The notes under the pieces are model-generated. The model saw nothing but the letters and a program-made list of their open reading frames with translations. It made no database searches and was not told the origin of the DNA. This document shows, piece by piece, positions 27,223 through 35,259 of a DNA stretch of 64,000 nucleotides. Where the stretch lies: the NCBI RefSeq assembly GCF_036346855.1, contig NZ_CP107841.1:1116001-1180000 (forward strand), written 5' to 3'. This DNA is from Streptomyces europaeiscabiei. GTDB lineage: Bacteria > Actinomycetota > Actinomycetes > Streptomycetales > Streptomycetaceae. The translations under genes and the position numbers were made by a program. Numbering within the stretch: position 1 is the stretch's first letter; each line of letters starts with the position of its first letter.

Positions 27223-28055
27223 CGATGGGTTCCCAGCACGGCGTACGCGCCCCTGCGGGCGATCACGACACCGATGCCGAGGGTGAGGATCAGGCCCCAG
27301 ACGGGCAGTCCGTCCGTCTGCAGGGCGAGGGGCGTACGGCTGGTGGCCAGGGCCGGCGCCACGACCACGGCGGCCCACACCGCGATCAGCGCGAGGGCGG
27401 CCCGGGTCACGCCGAGGACTCCGCCGAGCGCCAGGGTCGTCGAGGTGAACGCCAGACAGGGCAGCAGCCACTGCGCGGCCGTCACCCCCGTCACCCAGCC
27501 GCCCGCCAGCAGCGCGGGCACGACGACGGCGAGCACGGACGCGGTGCGCCGCAGCACCAGGGGAAGCCCGGCCCTGGGCACGGAGGCCGTCAGCTCGTAC
27601 GCCGGGTCCAGGCCGCGCGACCACGACGCCGCGACGCCGAGCACGGGCAGGACGGGGGCGAGGAGCAGCACCAGCGACACCTGCCCCGGGCCGGAGCCGT
27701 ACCCCGTGCCGGTGTCGGCCAGGTCGAGCAACAGCGCGAGCAGTGTCACGCTCATGACCATCACCAGCCACGGCGCCATCGTGGGTGTCAGCCACCTCGA
27801 CAACCGTGCCGACCAGCGCCGGCGGCGGGGCATCGTGGGGGTGGTGGCCAGCCGGGGCTGGAGGTCGGACCAGACGGTGCCGATCAGTGCCGCCACGTCG
27901 GGCGCGCTCGCCTCGGCAGCGGCCGACAGCCGGTCCCGGCAGGCCCGGCATCCCTCCAGATGGGCTTCCAGGGCCCACACCTCGTCGGCGGCGATGTCCT
28001 TGTCGCCGCGCGCGTAGCCGTCGATGAGGCGCGTCGACGCGTGTTCCACGCTCAT
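27219..28055 (-). CDS. Anti-sigma factor with zinc-binding motif and membrane domain
   Basis: A 278-residue protein. The N-terminal zf-HC2 region carries H32, C36 and C39 (HLEGCRAC), the usual zinc anti-sigma site. Residues about 90-270 hold five or six transmembrane segments, more than the single helix of most such proteins. Its ATGA start overlap with the ECF sigma stop shows coupled expression. It should hold the sigma factor at the membrane until a signal arrives. The many membrane segments suggest it senses the membrane or works with the adjacent transporter. Confidence 0.85.
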   Translation of the reverse strand: MSVEHASTRLIDGYARGDKDIAADEVWALEAHLEGCRACRDRLSAAAEASAPDVAALIGTVWSDLQPRLATTPTMPRRRRWSARLSRWLTPTMAPWLVMVMSVTLLALLLDLADTGTGYGSGPGQVSLVLLLAPVLPVLGVAASWSRGLDPAYELTASVPRAGLPLVLRRTASVLAVVVPALLAGGWVTGVTAAQWLLPCLAFTSTTLALGGVLGVTRAALALIAVWAAVVVAPALATSRTPLALQTDGLPVWGLILTLGIGVVIARRGAYAVLGTHR

Positions 28056-28705
28056 GCCAGGGCCCTCCGCATCTCGGTCCGGGCCCGGCGGGCACGGGTC
28101 TTGACCGTGCCCTCGGGCACGCCGAGCAGGACCGCGGTCTCCCGGACGGACAGCCCGTCGAGCACCATGGCCTGCAGTACCTGTCTGAGTTCGGGCGCGA
28201 GGCGCCGCAGCGCGTCCCCGACGTCACCGCCGACGGTGGCCGCGAGCGCCTCGTCCTCGGCGGCCGGCGCCATGGGCAGCCCGGCGGCCGCGGGCGGCGG
28301 CTCCGCGTGGTGGGCCCTGCGGCGGAACGCGTCGACGAGACGGCGTGCCGCGATCGTCCACAGCCAGCCGACGGCGCTCCCGCCGACCGCGGCCCCGGCG
28401 AACGCGCCCGCCGCGCGCCACACCGCCAGATACGTCTCCTGCATGACCTCGGCGACGATCTGCTCGTCGGCGCAGCGGCGCCGCAGCCGAACCGCCAGCC
28501 ATGGCGCGGTGCGCCGGTACAGCTCCTCGAACGCCGCACGGTCGCCCTTGGCCACGAGCCGGACGAGACGTTCCTCGTCCGGCTCGGCCGGTGCCTTCCT
28601 GACTGATCTCACACCGACTAGACGCGGGGCCCGGTCGCCGGGTTTTCCGTCGGACGTGATCCCCGTCACATCTCCGTCGCGCCCAGTGACGGGCGAGGTG
28701 TTCAC
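28052..28705 (-). CDS. ECF-type RNA polymerase sigma factor
   Basis: A sigma-70 family ECF protein. Region 2 reads LYRRTAPWLAVRLRRRCADEQIVAEVMQETYLAVWRAA and region 4 is LSVRETAVLLGVPEGTVKTRARRARTEMRRAL. The open frame starts at GTG 28705 (217 aa). A more likely start is the in-frame GTG at 28612, which gives 186 aa, the normal ECF length, and removes a Gly/Arg-rich extension with no homology. A possible ECF-type promoter lies just upstream of 28612. It heads the five-gene operon and probably controls it. Confidence 0.9.
   Translation of the reverse strand: MNTSPVTGRDGDVTGITSDGKPGDRAPRLVGVRSVRKAPAEPDEERLVRLVAKGDRAAFEELYRRTAPWLAVRLRRRCADEQIVAEVMQETYLAVWRAAGAFAGAAVGGSAVGWLWTIAARRLVDAFRRRAHHAEPPPAAAGLPMAPAAEDEALAATVGGDVGDALRRLAPELRQVLQAMVLDGLSVRETAVLLGVPEGTVKTRARRARTEMRRALA
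28619..28648 (-). promoter_or_regulatory. Possible ECF-type autoregulatory promoter
   Basis: On the minus strand GGAAAA (28648-28643) is followed, after 18 bp, by CGTCTA (28624-28619), resembling the GGAAC-N(15-18)-CGTC pattern of ECF promoters. It would start transcription at or next to the GTG at 28612, giving a leaderless message. The spacing is slightly long and the -35 box is not exact. Confidence 0.35.
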
Positions 28706-28819
28706 CTCGCGAAGCGGTACTTCAGGTGGGTGGCGAGAGGGGTGTCGACCACCCGGACCGGTTCGAGGTCGCGGCGCCCCGCGCCCAGGTCGTCGGCCGG
28801 GTGGGCCGCCTGGTGGCGT

Positions 28820-29818
28820 TCAGCCGTCCGCCAGGGCCGCGCCCAGCGGCGTGTGTTCGTAGCGGACGGCCCGGCCGACGCGGGTGCGGGTGACCAGGCC
28901 GGCATCGCGCAGCACCGCCAGATGGCTGCCGACGGTGCCCAGGCTCAGGCCGAGCTGGGCGACGAGCTGAGTCGTCGTCGCAGGCACGTCCAGCGCGCGC
29001 AGCACGTCCGCCCGGCGCGGGCCGACCAGTCGGCTCAGGGCCTCGCCGCCCGGTGCACGCGCCACAGGGCCGAGCAGGTCCGCGATGCCCCGGGCGGGAT
29101 AGACCAGGGCGTAGGGCCATGGCGGTTCGGTGTAGCTGATCAGGGTGCCGAACACCGTCGGCATCAGGAGCAGGCCCTTGCCGGCCAGCCTGTGCCGGTC
29201 CCACTCGGTACGCGAACCCGTGCGCACCTCGATGGTCCCGACCTGCCCCTCGGAGCGCCAGCTCACCCGCGGGTCGAGATCGGACAGCGCTGCCGCCCAG
29301 CCGTACATCGCCAGGTACCCGGCGCGGCGGACCAGGTCACGCTCCAGCACCGCCCGCAGCCGCGGCCAGTCCGGCTCGACCAGGGCCTGCCAGCTCGCCT
29401 CGAGCGCGTCGGCGAGTCGGGTGACCACGTCCGGCGCGTCGAGGATGCGCTGCACGTAGCGAGGTGGCGTCCGCAGCCCGGCCAGGTTGCGGGCCAGTTC
29501 CAGGCGTGCACGGAGCAGTGGCGTTGCGCGTACGGCGGCCAGCTCGGCAGCGAAGTCGCCACCGGAGCCCGACGGCGGCGGATGGATGAAGTCGGCGTTG
29601 TAGCCGCCGCGGCGGAACAGCGCCGTCAGCGCCCCGACCGTGGGCACCTGCCGGCGCAGCCGCTCGTACCGGGGCGCGATGCGCTCGGCCCACGGCCGGA
29701 GCGGGCCGGCGGCCTGCACACCGGCTGCGACGCGCAGCGCCTGCATCGCCTCGCCCAGCGGCGAGATCGCGTAGCGGGTACGCGCCACGTCGACGGGTCC
29801 CACCTCGATGGCCAGCAT
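28820..29818 (-). CDS. ArsR-type winged-helix transcriptional regulator
   Basis: A 332-residue protein. The N-terminal two thirds are an unassigned alpha-helical region typical of large actinomycete winged-helix proteins. The C-terminal winged helix (about 255-330) reads RRADVLRALDVPATTTQLVAQLGLSLGTVGSHLAVLRDAGLV. GGAGG 6 nt before ATG 29818 is an excellent ribosome binding site and fixes the start. It is divergent from the MFS transporter and probably represses it. No metal-binding cysteine pair is present, so a metal sensor is unlikely. Confidence 0.88.
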   Translation of the reverse strand: MLAIEVGPVDVARTRYAISPLGEAMQALRVAAGVQAAGPLRPWAERIAPRYERLRRQVPTVGALTALFRRGGYNADFIHPPPSGSGGDFAAELAAVRATPLLRARLELARNLAGLRTPPRYVQRILDAPDVVTRLADALEASWQALVEPDWPRLRAVLERDLVRRAGYLAMYGWAAALSDLDPRVSWRSEGQVGTIEVRTGSRTEWDRHRLAGKGLLLMPTVFGTLISYTEPPWPYALVYPARGIADLLGPVARAPGGEALSRLVGPRRADVLRALDVPATTTQLVAQLGLSLGTVGSHLAVLRDAGLVTRTRVGRAVRYEHTPLGAALADG

Positions 29819-29862
29819 GTTTTGCCTCCACACGAAAGCATAGTCACCGTGGCCGGGCAGCC

Positions 29863-31089
29863 GTGATGCTGTCGGCCATGACCACCACGTCCGTCGCGCC
29901 ACGCCCGGCCACCTACCGCGAGGTGTTCGCCGTGGGCCAGTTCCGCGTGCTGTTCGGCAGCTACACGCTCTTCCTGATCGGCGAGACGGTGCGGATACTC
30001 GCACTGTCCGTGACCGTCTACGCGGCAACCGGGTCGCCGTTGATGTCGGCGCTGGCGTATGCGGCAGGATTCCTGCCCTATGCCCTGGGCGGCGCACTGC
30101 TGCTGGCCCTCGCCGACCGCCGGCCCCCGCGAACGGTCATGATCGGCTACGAGGTGCTGCGCGCCGCGGTCAGCGCCGTGCTCGCCGCCGGTCTGCTGCC
30201 CGTACCGGCCATGCTGGCGCTCGTGTTCGTCACCGGTATACCCAGCGCCGTCGCCTCCGCTTCGCGCACCGCCCTTCTGCCCGACCTGCTGGACGGCGAC
30301 CGCTACGTGCTCGGCCGGGCCGTGTTCTCCATGACGGCCGGCGGCACGCAGGTGCTCGGCTTCGCCGCCGGCGGCATGCTGATCGCCGCTGTCGGCGCGC
30401 CGGGCGCGCTCTGGATCACCGCCGCGACCTGCCTGGCCTCGGCAGGCCTGCTGCGGCTGTGCCTGGCCGACCACCCACGCCGCCGCACCGGCGGTTCGGC
30501 CGGCATCGGCGAGACCTGGCAGGTGAACCGGGCGCTGCTGCGCCGGCCTGCGGTCCGGGCGCTGCTGCTGGCGCAATGGCTGGCACCGGCGCTGATGGTC
30601 GGCGCCGAGGGCGTGCTGGTCCCGTACGCCGCGCGGGTCGGCGCGCCTGACGCGGCCGGTCTGCTGTTCGCAGCGGTCGCCGCCGGGATGTTCGCCGGCA
30701 ACCTGGTCGTCGGCCGCCTGGTGCGCCCTGCGGGCCGGGAGCGCCTGGCCGGACCCCTCGCGCTTGCGCTCGGATTGCCACTGCTGGGGTTCGCGCTGTG
30801 CCCAGCACCGGGATACGCCGCCATCCTGCTGACAGTGTCCGGTTTCGGCGTCGCCTACCAGCTCGCGCTGGCCCCCAGGTTTCTCGACGCGGTGCCCGAG
30901 ACGCAGCGTGGTCAGGCGTTCGGCCTGCTGCTGACCGGAACGATGACGCTGCAGGGCCTCGCCGCGGCAGCCGGAGGCGCGCTGGGCGAGGTCGTGGCCC
31001 CGGCGCTGGTCGTCACACTGGCCGGCGCGGCCTCGGCCATCGCCGCCCTGATGTCCTGGCGAACGCTGTCGCCCACACGGCGCCCCTGA
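29863..31089 (+). CDS. MFS transporter
   Basis: A protein of up to 408 residues with about twelve hydrophobic segments and MFS loop motifs (LADRRPPRTVMIGYEVLRA between TM2 and TM3, and AGRERLAGPLALALG in the second half). It resembles drug-efflux members of the family. Possible starts are GTG 29863, ATG 29866 and ATG 29878 (TTTSVAPRPATYREVF). The 44-bp spacer to the divergent ArsR-type gene must contain both promoters, so the exporter is probably derepressed by its own substrate. Confidence 0.88.
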   Translation: MMLSAMTTTSVAPRPATYREVFAVGQFRVLFGSYTLFLIGETVRILALSVTVYAATGSPLMSALAYAAGFLPYALGGALLLALADRRPPRTVMIGYEVLRAAVSAVLAAGLLPVPAMLALVFVTGIPSAVASASRTALLPDLLDGDRYVLGRAVFSMTAGGTQVLGFAAGGMLIAAVGAPGALWITAATCLASAGLLRLCLADHPRRRTGGSAGIGETWQVNRALLRRPAVRALLLAQWLAPALMVGAEGVLVPYAARVGAPDAAGLLFAAVAAGMFAGNLVVGRLVRPAGRERLAGPLALALGLPLLGFALCPAPGYAAILLTVSGFGVAYQLALAPRFLDAVPETQRGQAFGLLLTGTMTLQGLAAAAGGALGEVVAPALVVTLAGAASAIAALMSWRTLSPTRRP

Positions 31090-31418
31090 CCGCGGCCCAC
31101 GCACGACTGGACGCGGTGGCACACCGTGTCGACGGAGTGGACGCCCGGCCATGTGCGCTTCTTCGTGGGACGGCCGGCACGTGGGGCACGACACCCGGGA
31201 CGTGCCGGGCCCGCCCCTGTCGTGGGTGCTGCGGAACGAGAGCGCTCCGCAGGGGCCGGGCACGGCTCCCGGCAGCAGCGCCCAGCTCGACATCAGGATG
31301 GGTCGCCGCCTACGCGTACGGATGGAACGATCGACTTGTCCCTACCGGGGGCGGCGAGGGCGCCGGGTCCGGCCGGCCGGAGCTTGCCCGCGCCGCGCGC
31401 CCGGCGCACGCTGGTCGT
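31090..31418. other. Intergenic region, no supported gene
   Basis: This 329-bp gap holds the promoter of the IclR gene. No hairpin or domain-bearing frame was seen. Confidence 0.35.
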
Positions 31419-32183
31419 ATGGCTGCGCACGACGGTCCCGGCCCCACGCTCATCACGTCCGTGCAGCGGGCCTTCCGCCTGCTGGAGGCGGTGAGCGCGC
31501 ACGAGAACGGCGCGCCGGCGAAGCAGCTGGCCCGTGAGACGGGGCTGCCCCTGGCCACCGCTTATCACCTGCTGCGGACCCTGGTCCACGACGGATACCT
31601 GCGGAAGCTGGGCGACGGCGGGTTCGTCCTGGGCGACAAGGTGCAGGCGCTGCACACCACCGGCCGGGGGCAGGCGCTGCTCAGCCGGGTCCGTCCGACG
31701 CTCGCCGCGCTGCGGGACGAGCTGACCAGCGCCGCCTACCTCACCTTCTACGAGGACGGCGAGATCCGGGTCGCCGAGATCGTGGACAGCCCCCGCGCAC
31801 CCCGGGTCGACCTCTGGGTGGGGTTCGAGGACGCCGGGCACGCCACCGCGCTGGGCAAGTCGGTGCTGCGCGAGCTGGACGAGGAGTCCCGCAGGGACTA
31901 TCTCTCCCGGCACCACCTGGCGGATCTCACCCCGCGGACCATCACCGACGCCCCGGAGCTGCTCCGGCGGCTGGACTCCTCCCCCGTGGCGCCGGCCGTC
32001 ACGGATCTGGAGGAGTACGCCCTCGGGACGGTCTGCATCGCGGTTCCCGTGTACAGCGGGGACACGCTCGGCTCGCTAGGTGTCTCGCTGCGGGCGGACC
32101 GGCTCTCCCGGCTGCAGGAGGTCCGGGAGCGGCTTCTCCCGATCGCGAGCCGCGTGACCAGGGGCCTGTCACTCACTATCTGA
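31419..32183 (+). CDS. IclR family transcriptional regulator
   Basis: A 254-residue IclR protein. The winged helix occupies about residues 10-75 (SVQRAFRLLEAVSAHENGAPAKQLA to YHLLRTLVHDGYLRKL). The effector domain includes HATALGKSVLRELDEESRRDYL and EYALGTVCIAVPVYSG. ATG 31419 gives the typical short N-terminus. It is followed by a SpoIIE phosphatase on the same strand. IclR-phosphatase neighbours occur often in Streptomyces, so it may control that gene. Confidence 0.9.
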   Translation: MAAHDGPGPTLITSVQRAFRLLEAVSAHENGAPAKQLARETGLPLATAYHLLRTLVHDGYLRKLGDGGFVLGDKVQALHTTGRGQALLSRVRPTLAALRDELTSAAYLTFYEDGEIRVAEIVDSPRAPRVDLWVGFEDAGHATALGKSVLRELDEESRRDYLSRHHLADLTPRTITDAPELLRRLDSSPVAPAVTDLEEYALGTVCIAVPVYSGDTLGSLGVSLRADRLSRLQEVRERLLPIASRVTRGLSLTI

Positions 32184-32256
32184 AAACCGTGACCTTGTGA
32201 CGCCCGAGCCGATCCCCTTTCCTGGATGAAACGGACAATTCTGAGCTTAGGCTCCA

Positions 32257-32268
32257 CTCACAAGTGAG
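32257..32268. promoter_or_regulatory. Short palindrome upstream of SpoIIE phosphatase
   Basis: CTCACAAGTGAG is a perfect 5-bp inverted repeat around AA, 15 bp before the start codon at 32284. TAGGCT at 32248-32253 could be the -10 box. A repressor bound here would sit over the transcription start. The pattern is short and could be chance. Confidence 0.3.
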
Positions 32269-32283
32269 GATCGCGGGCGATAC

Positions 32284-33468
32284 ATGAGTCAGACCCGAGA
32301 GCACGGCGCCGGCCACGGGCCGATCCGGATCCGGCCGTCCAGGAAGCGGGTGTCCGTCCCAGGGAGGCCGGCCCGCAATCGTGTCGCCGCGCAGTTGGCC
32401 TCGGGCACGCCCGTACTGCCTGTGCTGATCGTTTCCGTGATCGTGGTCGTCGGTCTCCTCTGCGGAGCCGGGCTGACCTGGCTGCCGCTGCTCGCCGCGG
32501 GGCCCGCGCTGGCCGCCACCACCAGCGGGCCGCGCGGGGTTCTCTGCGTGGGTCTCCTCGCCGGAGTGCTGGGCGCGATGCTCGGAGTCCGGGACGGTGC
32601 GCCGGGCCGCGAGCTGGCTTCCGTACTGTCCGCGCTGGTGGCGGTCACCCTGGCGAGCGGCCTGGCCAGCGCGTTGCGCGGGCGGCGCGAGCGGGTGCTG
32701 GCGGCCGTCCGCTCGGTCGCCGAGGCCGCCCAGCACGCGCTGCTCCAGCCGGTACCGGCGACCGTCGGCCCGTTCCAGGTGGCCGTCCGCTACAGCGCCG
32801 CAGCCGCCGAGGCCCGTATCGGCGGGGACCTCTACGCCCTGGTGCCCACCCCGTACGGGGTTCGGCTGATCGTCGGCGATGTGCGCGGCAAGGGGCTGCC
32901 CGCGGTCGGGATAGCCGCTCTGGTGCTCGGGGTCTTCCGCGAGGCGGCGTACGAGGAGCCCGATCTCCTCGCCGTCGTCGACCGGATCGAGCGGAGTCTG
33001 GCCCGCAACCTCAGCAGCGACGACTTCGTCACCGCCGTGGTCGCCGGACACCCCCGGCCGGGCTGTCTGGAACTGGTCAACTGCGGTCACGCGCCCCCGC
33101 TGCTGGTGCGCGACTCCGCGGTCGTGGCGGTGGAGCCCGCCTGCCCGTCCCCGCCGCTGGGGCTGCGCGCCCTCACGGGCGAGACCCCCGGTCTGCAGAC
33201 ACTGCACTTCGCCGACGAGGATCAGTTGCTGCTCTACACCGACGGCGTCACGGAGGCCCGCGACCGCGACCGCGAGTTCTACCCGCTCGCCGAGAGGCTG
33301 GCGCACCACCTGTCCGACGAGCCGGCCCACACCCTCACAGCCCTCCACGACGAGCTGCTCACGCATGTGGGAGGCCGGCTCCATGACGACGCGGCCCTGC
33401 TCCTGCTCCGCAGGCCGACCGCTCCCGAGGCGGCCGTGGTCGCGAGCGGCGCTCGGTCTCGGCCATGA
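32284..33468 (+). CDS. Membrane-anchored PP2C/SpoIIE-type serine phosphatase
   Basis: A 394-residue protein with the same design as the phosphatase at 11614. An N-terminal basic tail is followed by three hydrophobic segments (about 45-63, 66-86, 90-125). A SpoIIE domain follows, with GGDLYALV, GDVRGKGLPAVG, NCGHAPPLL, YTDGVTEARD and HDDAALLLL. It probably dephosphorylates an anti-anti-sigma protein. No partner gene is adjacent. The start ATG at 32284 is the only convenient one after the palindrome at 32257. Confidence 0.9.
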   Translation: MSQTREHGAGHGPIRIRPSRKRVSVPGRPARNRVAAQLASGTPVLPVLIVSVIVVVGLLCGAGLTWLPLLAAGPALAATTSGPRGVLCVGLLAGVLGAMLGVRDGAPGRELASVLSALVAVTLASGLASALRGRRERVLAAVRSVAEAAQHALLQPVPATVGPFQVAVRYSAAAAEARIGGDLYALVPTPYGVRLIVGDVRGKGLPAVGIAALVLGVFREAAYEEPDLLAVVDRIERSLARNLSSDDFVTAVVAGHPRPGCLELVNCGHAPPLLVRDSAVVAVEPACPSPPLGLRALTGETPGLQTLHFADEDQLLLYTDGVTEARDRDREFYPLAERLAHHLSDEPAHTLTALHDELLTHVGGRLHDDAALLLLRRPTAPEAAVVASGARSRP

Positions 33469-33502
33469 CCTCGGGCGGCCCGCCGGTGGTGGCCTCGGCC
33501 CG

Positions 33503-34114
33503 TCAGCGCAGCGCGACCTCACCCGCCCGGACGGCACCCATGGCCCGCTCGACGGTCCGCTCGTTCTCGCCGACCGGAGCGACGTAGTCGAGGACGTCGC
33601 GTGCGGCGTCGTCCCCGAGCGCCCGGGTGATCACCCATGTGGCGAGGTACTGGGACGCCAGGCAGCCGCCGGCCGTGGCGATGTTCCCCTCGGCGTGGAA
33701 CGGCTCGTCCAGCACGGTGACACCCCGGGCCTCGACGAACGGCCGGCTCGTCCTGTCCGTGCACGCCGGCATGGAGTCCAGCAGGCCGAGCCGGGCGAGC
33801 ACCAGTGCGCCGGAGCACTGCGCGCCGATCAGCTGCCGTGAGGGGTCGAGCGGCAGCCTGGCGATCAGCCGGTCGTCGGCGACGACGTCGCGTGCCTTCA
33901 CCCCGCTGCCGATGAGCACGACATCGGCCTCGGTCACGAACTCCATCGGGCGCTGCCCGGTCACCTCGACGCCGTTCATCGACGTGACCACCGGCGTCGG
34001 TGTCGTGACGAAGGCTTCCAGGCCGTCCCTGCGGCACCGGTTGATCAGCGCCGAGGCGATGAAGCTGTCGAGCTCGTTGAACCCGTCGAAAGTGACCACG
34101 GCTACCTGCATCAC
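33503..34114 (-). CDS. DJ-1/PfpI family protein
   Basis: A 203-residue class-I glutamine-amidotransferase-like protein. The nucleophile elbow cysteine is in GAQCSGALVLARLG, with an Asp/Glu-rich N-terminal strand (VVTFDGFNELDSF). Related proteins include isonitrile hydratase and ThiJ-type chaperones. ATG 34114 or the next codon (both M) opens the frame. It follows the GNAT remnant and GNAT gene on the same strand. Confidence 0.88.
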   Translation of the reverse strand: MMQVAVVTFDGFNELDSFIASALINRCRRDGLEAFVTTPTPVVTSMNGVEVTGQRPMEFVTEADVVLIGSGVKARDVVADDRLIARLPLDPSRQLIGAQCSGALVLARLGLLDSMPACTDRTSRPFVEARGVTVLDEPFHAEGNIATAGGCLASQYLATWVITRALGDDAARDVLDYVAPVGENERTVERAMGAVRAGEVALR

Positions 34115-34189
34115 AACTCCTCACGTACAGCACCGGGCCGTCAGTCTCACCGACGCGCCGCTCCGCGACGAGTGCCAATCAGCGGTGAG

Positions 34190-34330
34190 TGGCATGCCTG
34201 CCACGGTTGCCCCCCGCCCCGACCGCCGTTCGCCACGAGCCGGTGGAGGGGGCTCCCGGGCCTCGAAGCCGAGGCGCTCGTACAGCCGGTTCGCCGCGGG
34301 TGGCGGCACCGCGGTGCTCGACAGCTCAAC
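34190..34330 (-). pseudogene. Remnant of a second GNAT acetyltransferase C-terminus
   Basis: On the minus strand the short stretch AANRLYERLGFEARE (about 34250-34300) is the classic C-terminal GNAT motif. It is preceded by no complete acetyltransferase domain and followed by disordered sequence and a stop. It lies between the DJ-1 and the intact GNAT genes, as if a second GNAT gene had been deleted. Confidence 0.5.
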
Positions 34331-35204
34331 CTGCTTGCGGCCCGGCGCACGGGAAGTCGTACACGGCGAAGTCGGTGACCGGGACATAGCCGATGCGCTG
34401 GTAGAGGGCGTTGCTGGTGGGGTTGGCCAGGTCCGCGAAGAGCAGGACCTCCTTCGCACCCGCGTCGAGCGCGGCACGGCTCGCCTCGGTGGTCACGGCA
34501 CTCGCGTAGCCGCGGCCGCGCAGGTGGGCCGGGGTGTAGACGGGGGCCACCCGGATCTGGCCGGCGGTCATCGGGGTCAGGCCCGCCATGGAGACGGGCG
34601 TGCCGTCCGGGGTCTCCCACAGGGTGACGTGCCGGTCGGCGAAGCGGGCGGCGGCCCGGGAGCCGACGTCGGCGGAGGGTGTCTCTCCGATGGCGGCGAC
34701 GAACTCGTGGTGCCAGCGGACGAGTTGCTCGCGGTCCTGCCCGCCCGCGACGCGGCCCCGGCCCGCCGGGAGCGGCCGCGGTGGAGTGAGCGTGCCGAGG
34801 CGGTAAAGACGTTGCCGTTCGCGGAGGGTCGAAGCCGCGCCCGTGTGCCGCTGCCAGGCGCGTGCGAAGGCGGTGGCGGTGGCGTGGTCGGCACTGACGC
34901 CGGGGAGGGGATGGCCGAGGCCGGCCAGCCGGGCGGCGAGGGCGTCGGCCTGCCCGGGGGTGAGGGGGGTGAGGGTCAGGCGGTGGGGCGGGGTGCGGAA
35001 GAAGGTGGCGTGGACCTCGCCGTCCCGTTCCAGCCGGCCGAGAACGGGGGCTCCGGCGCCGTACGCGTCCGCCCCGCTGGTGCGCAGTGTCTCGGTGACC
35101 GTCAGCTGCATGGTGTGCGCGGCGGGACGCGAGCGCAGGAAGTCTCCGGCGCGGGCGAGGAAGTCGTCGACGTCTTCGGTGAGGTGCCAGTCGTCCGGGC
35201 TCAT
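34326..35204 (-). CDS. GNAT family N-acetyltransferase
   Basis: A 292-residue protein. The C-terminal GNAT domain has acetyl-CoA loop residues in VAPVYTPAHLRGRGYASAVTTEAS and the end motif LFADLANPTSNALYQRIGYVPV. An N-terminal extension (about 1-160) forms a second, degenerate half, as in tandem GNAT proteins. The start is the ATG complement at 35202-35204. The substrate is unknown. Confidence 0.86.
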   Translation of the reverse strand: MSPDDWHLTEDVDDFLARAGDFLRSRPAAHTMQLTVTETLRTSGADAYGAGAPVLGRLERDGEVHATFFRTPPHRLTLTPLTPGQADALAARLAGLGHPLPGVSADHATATAFARAWQRHTGAASTLRERQRLYRLGTLTPPRPLPAGRGRVAGGQDREQLVRWHHEFVAAIGETPSADVGSRAAARFADRHVTLWETPDGTPVSMAGLTPMTAGQIRVAPVYTPAHLRGRGYASAVTTEASRAALDAGAKEVLLFADLANPTSNALYQRIGYVPVTDFAVYDFPCAGPQAG

Positions 35205-35259
35205 GCTCGATGACTCCCTGTTCCCGTGAGTGTGCTCTCTCTTTCCTGGCGCCGGGAGG

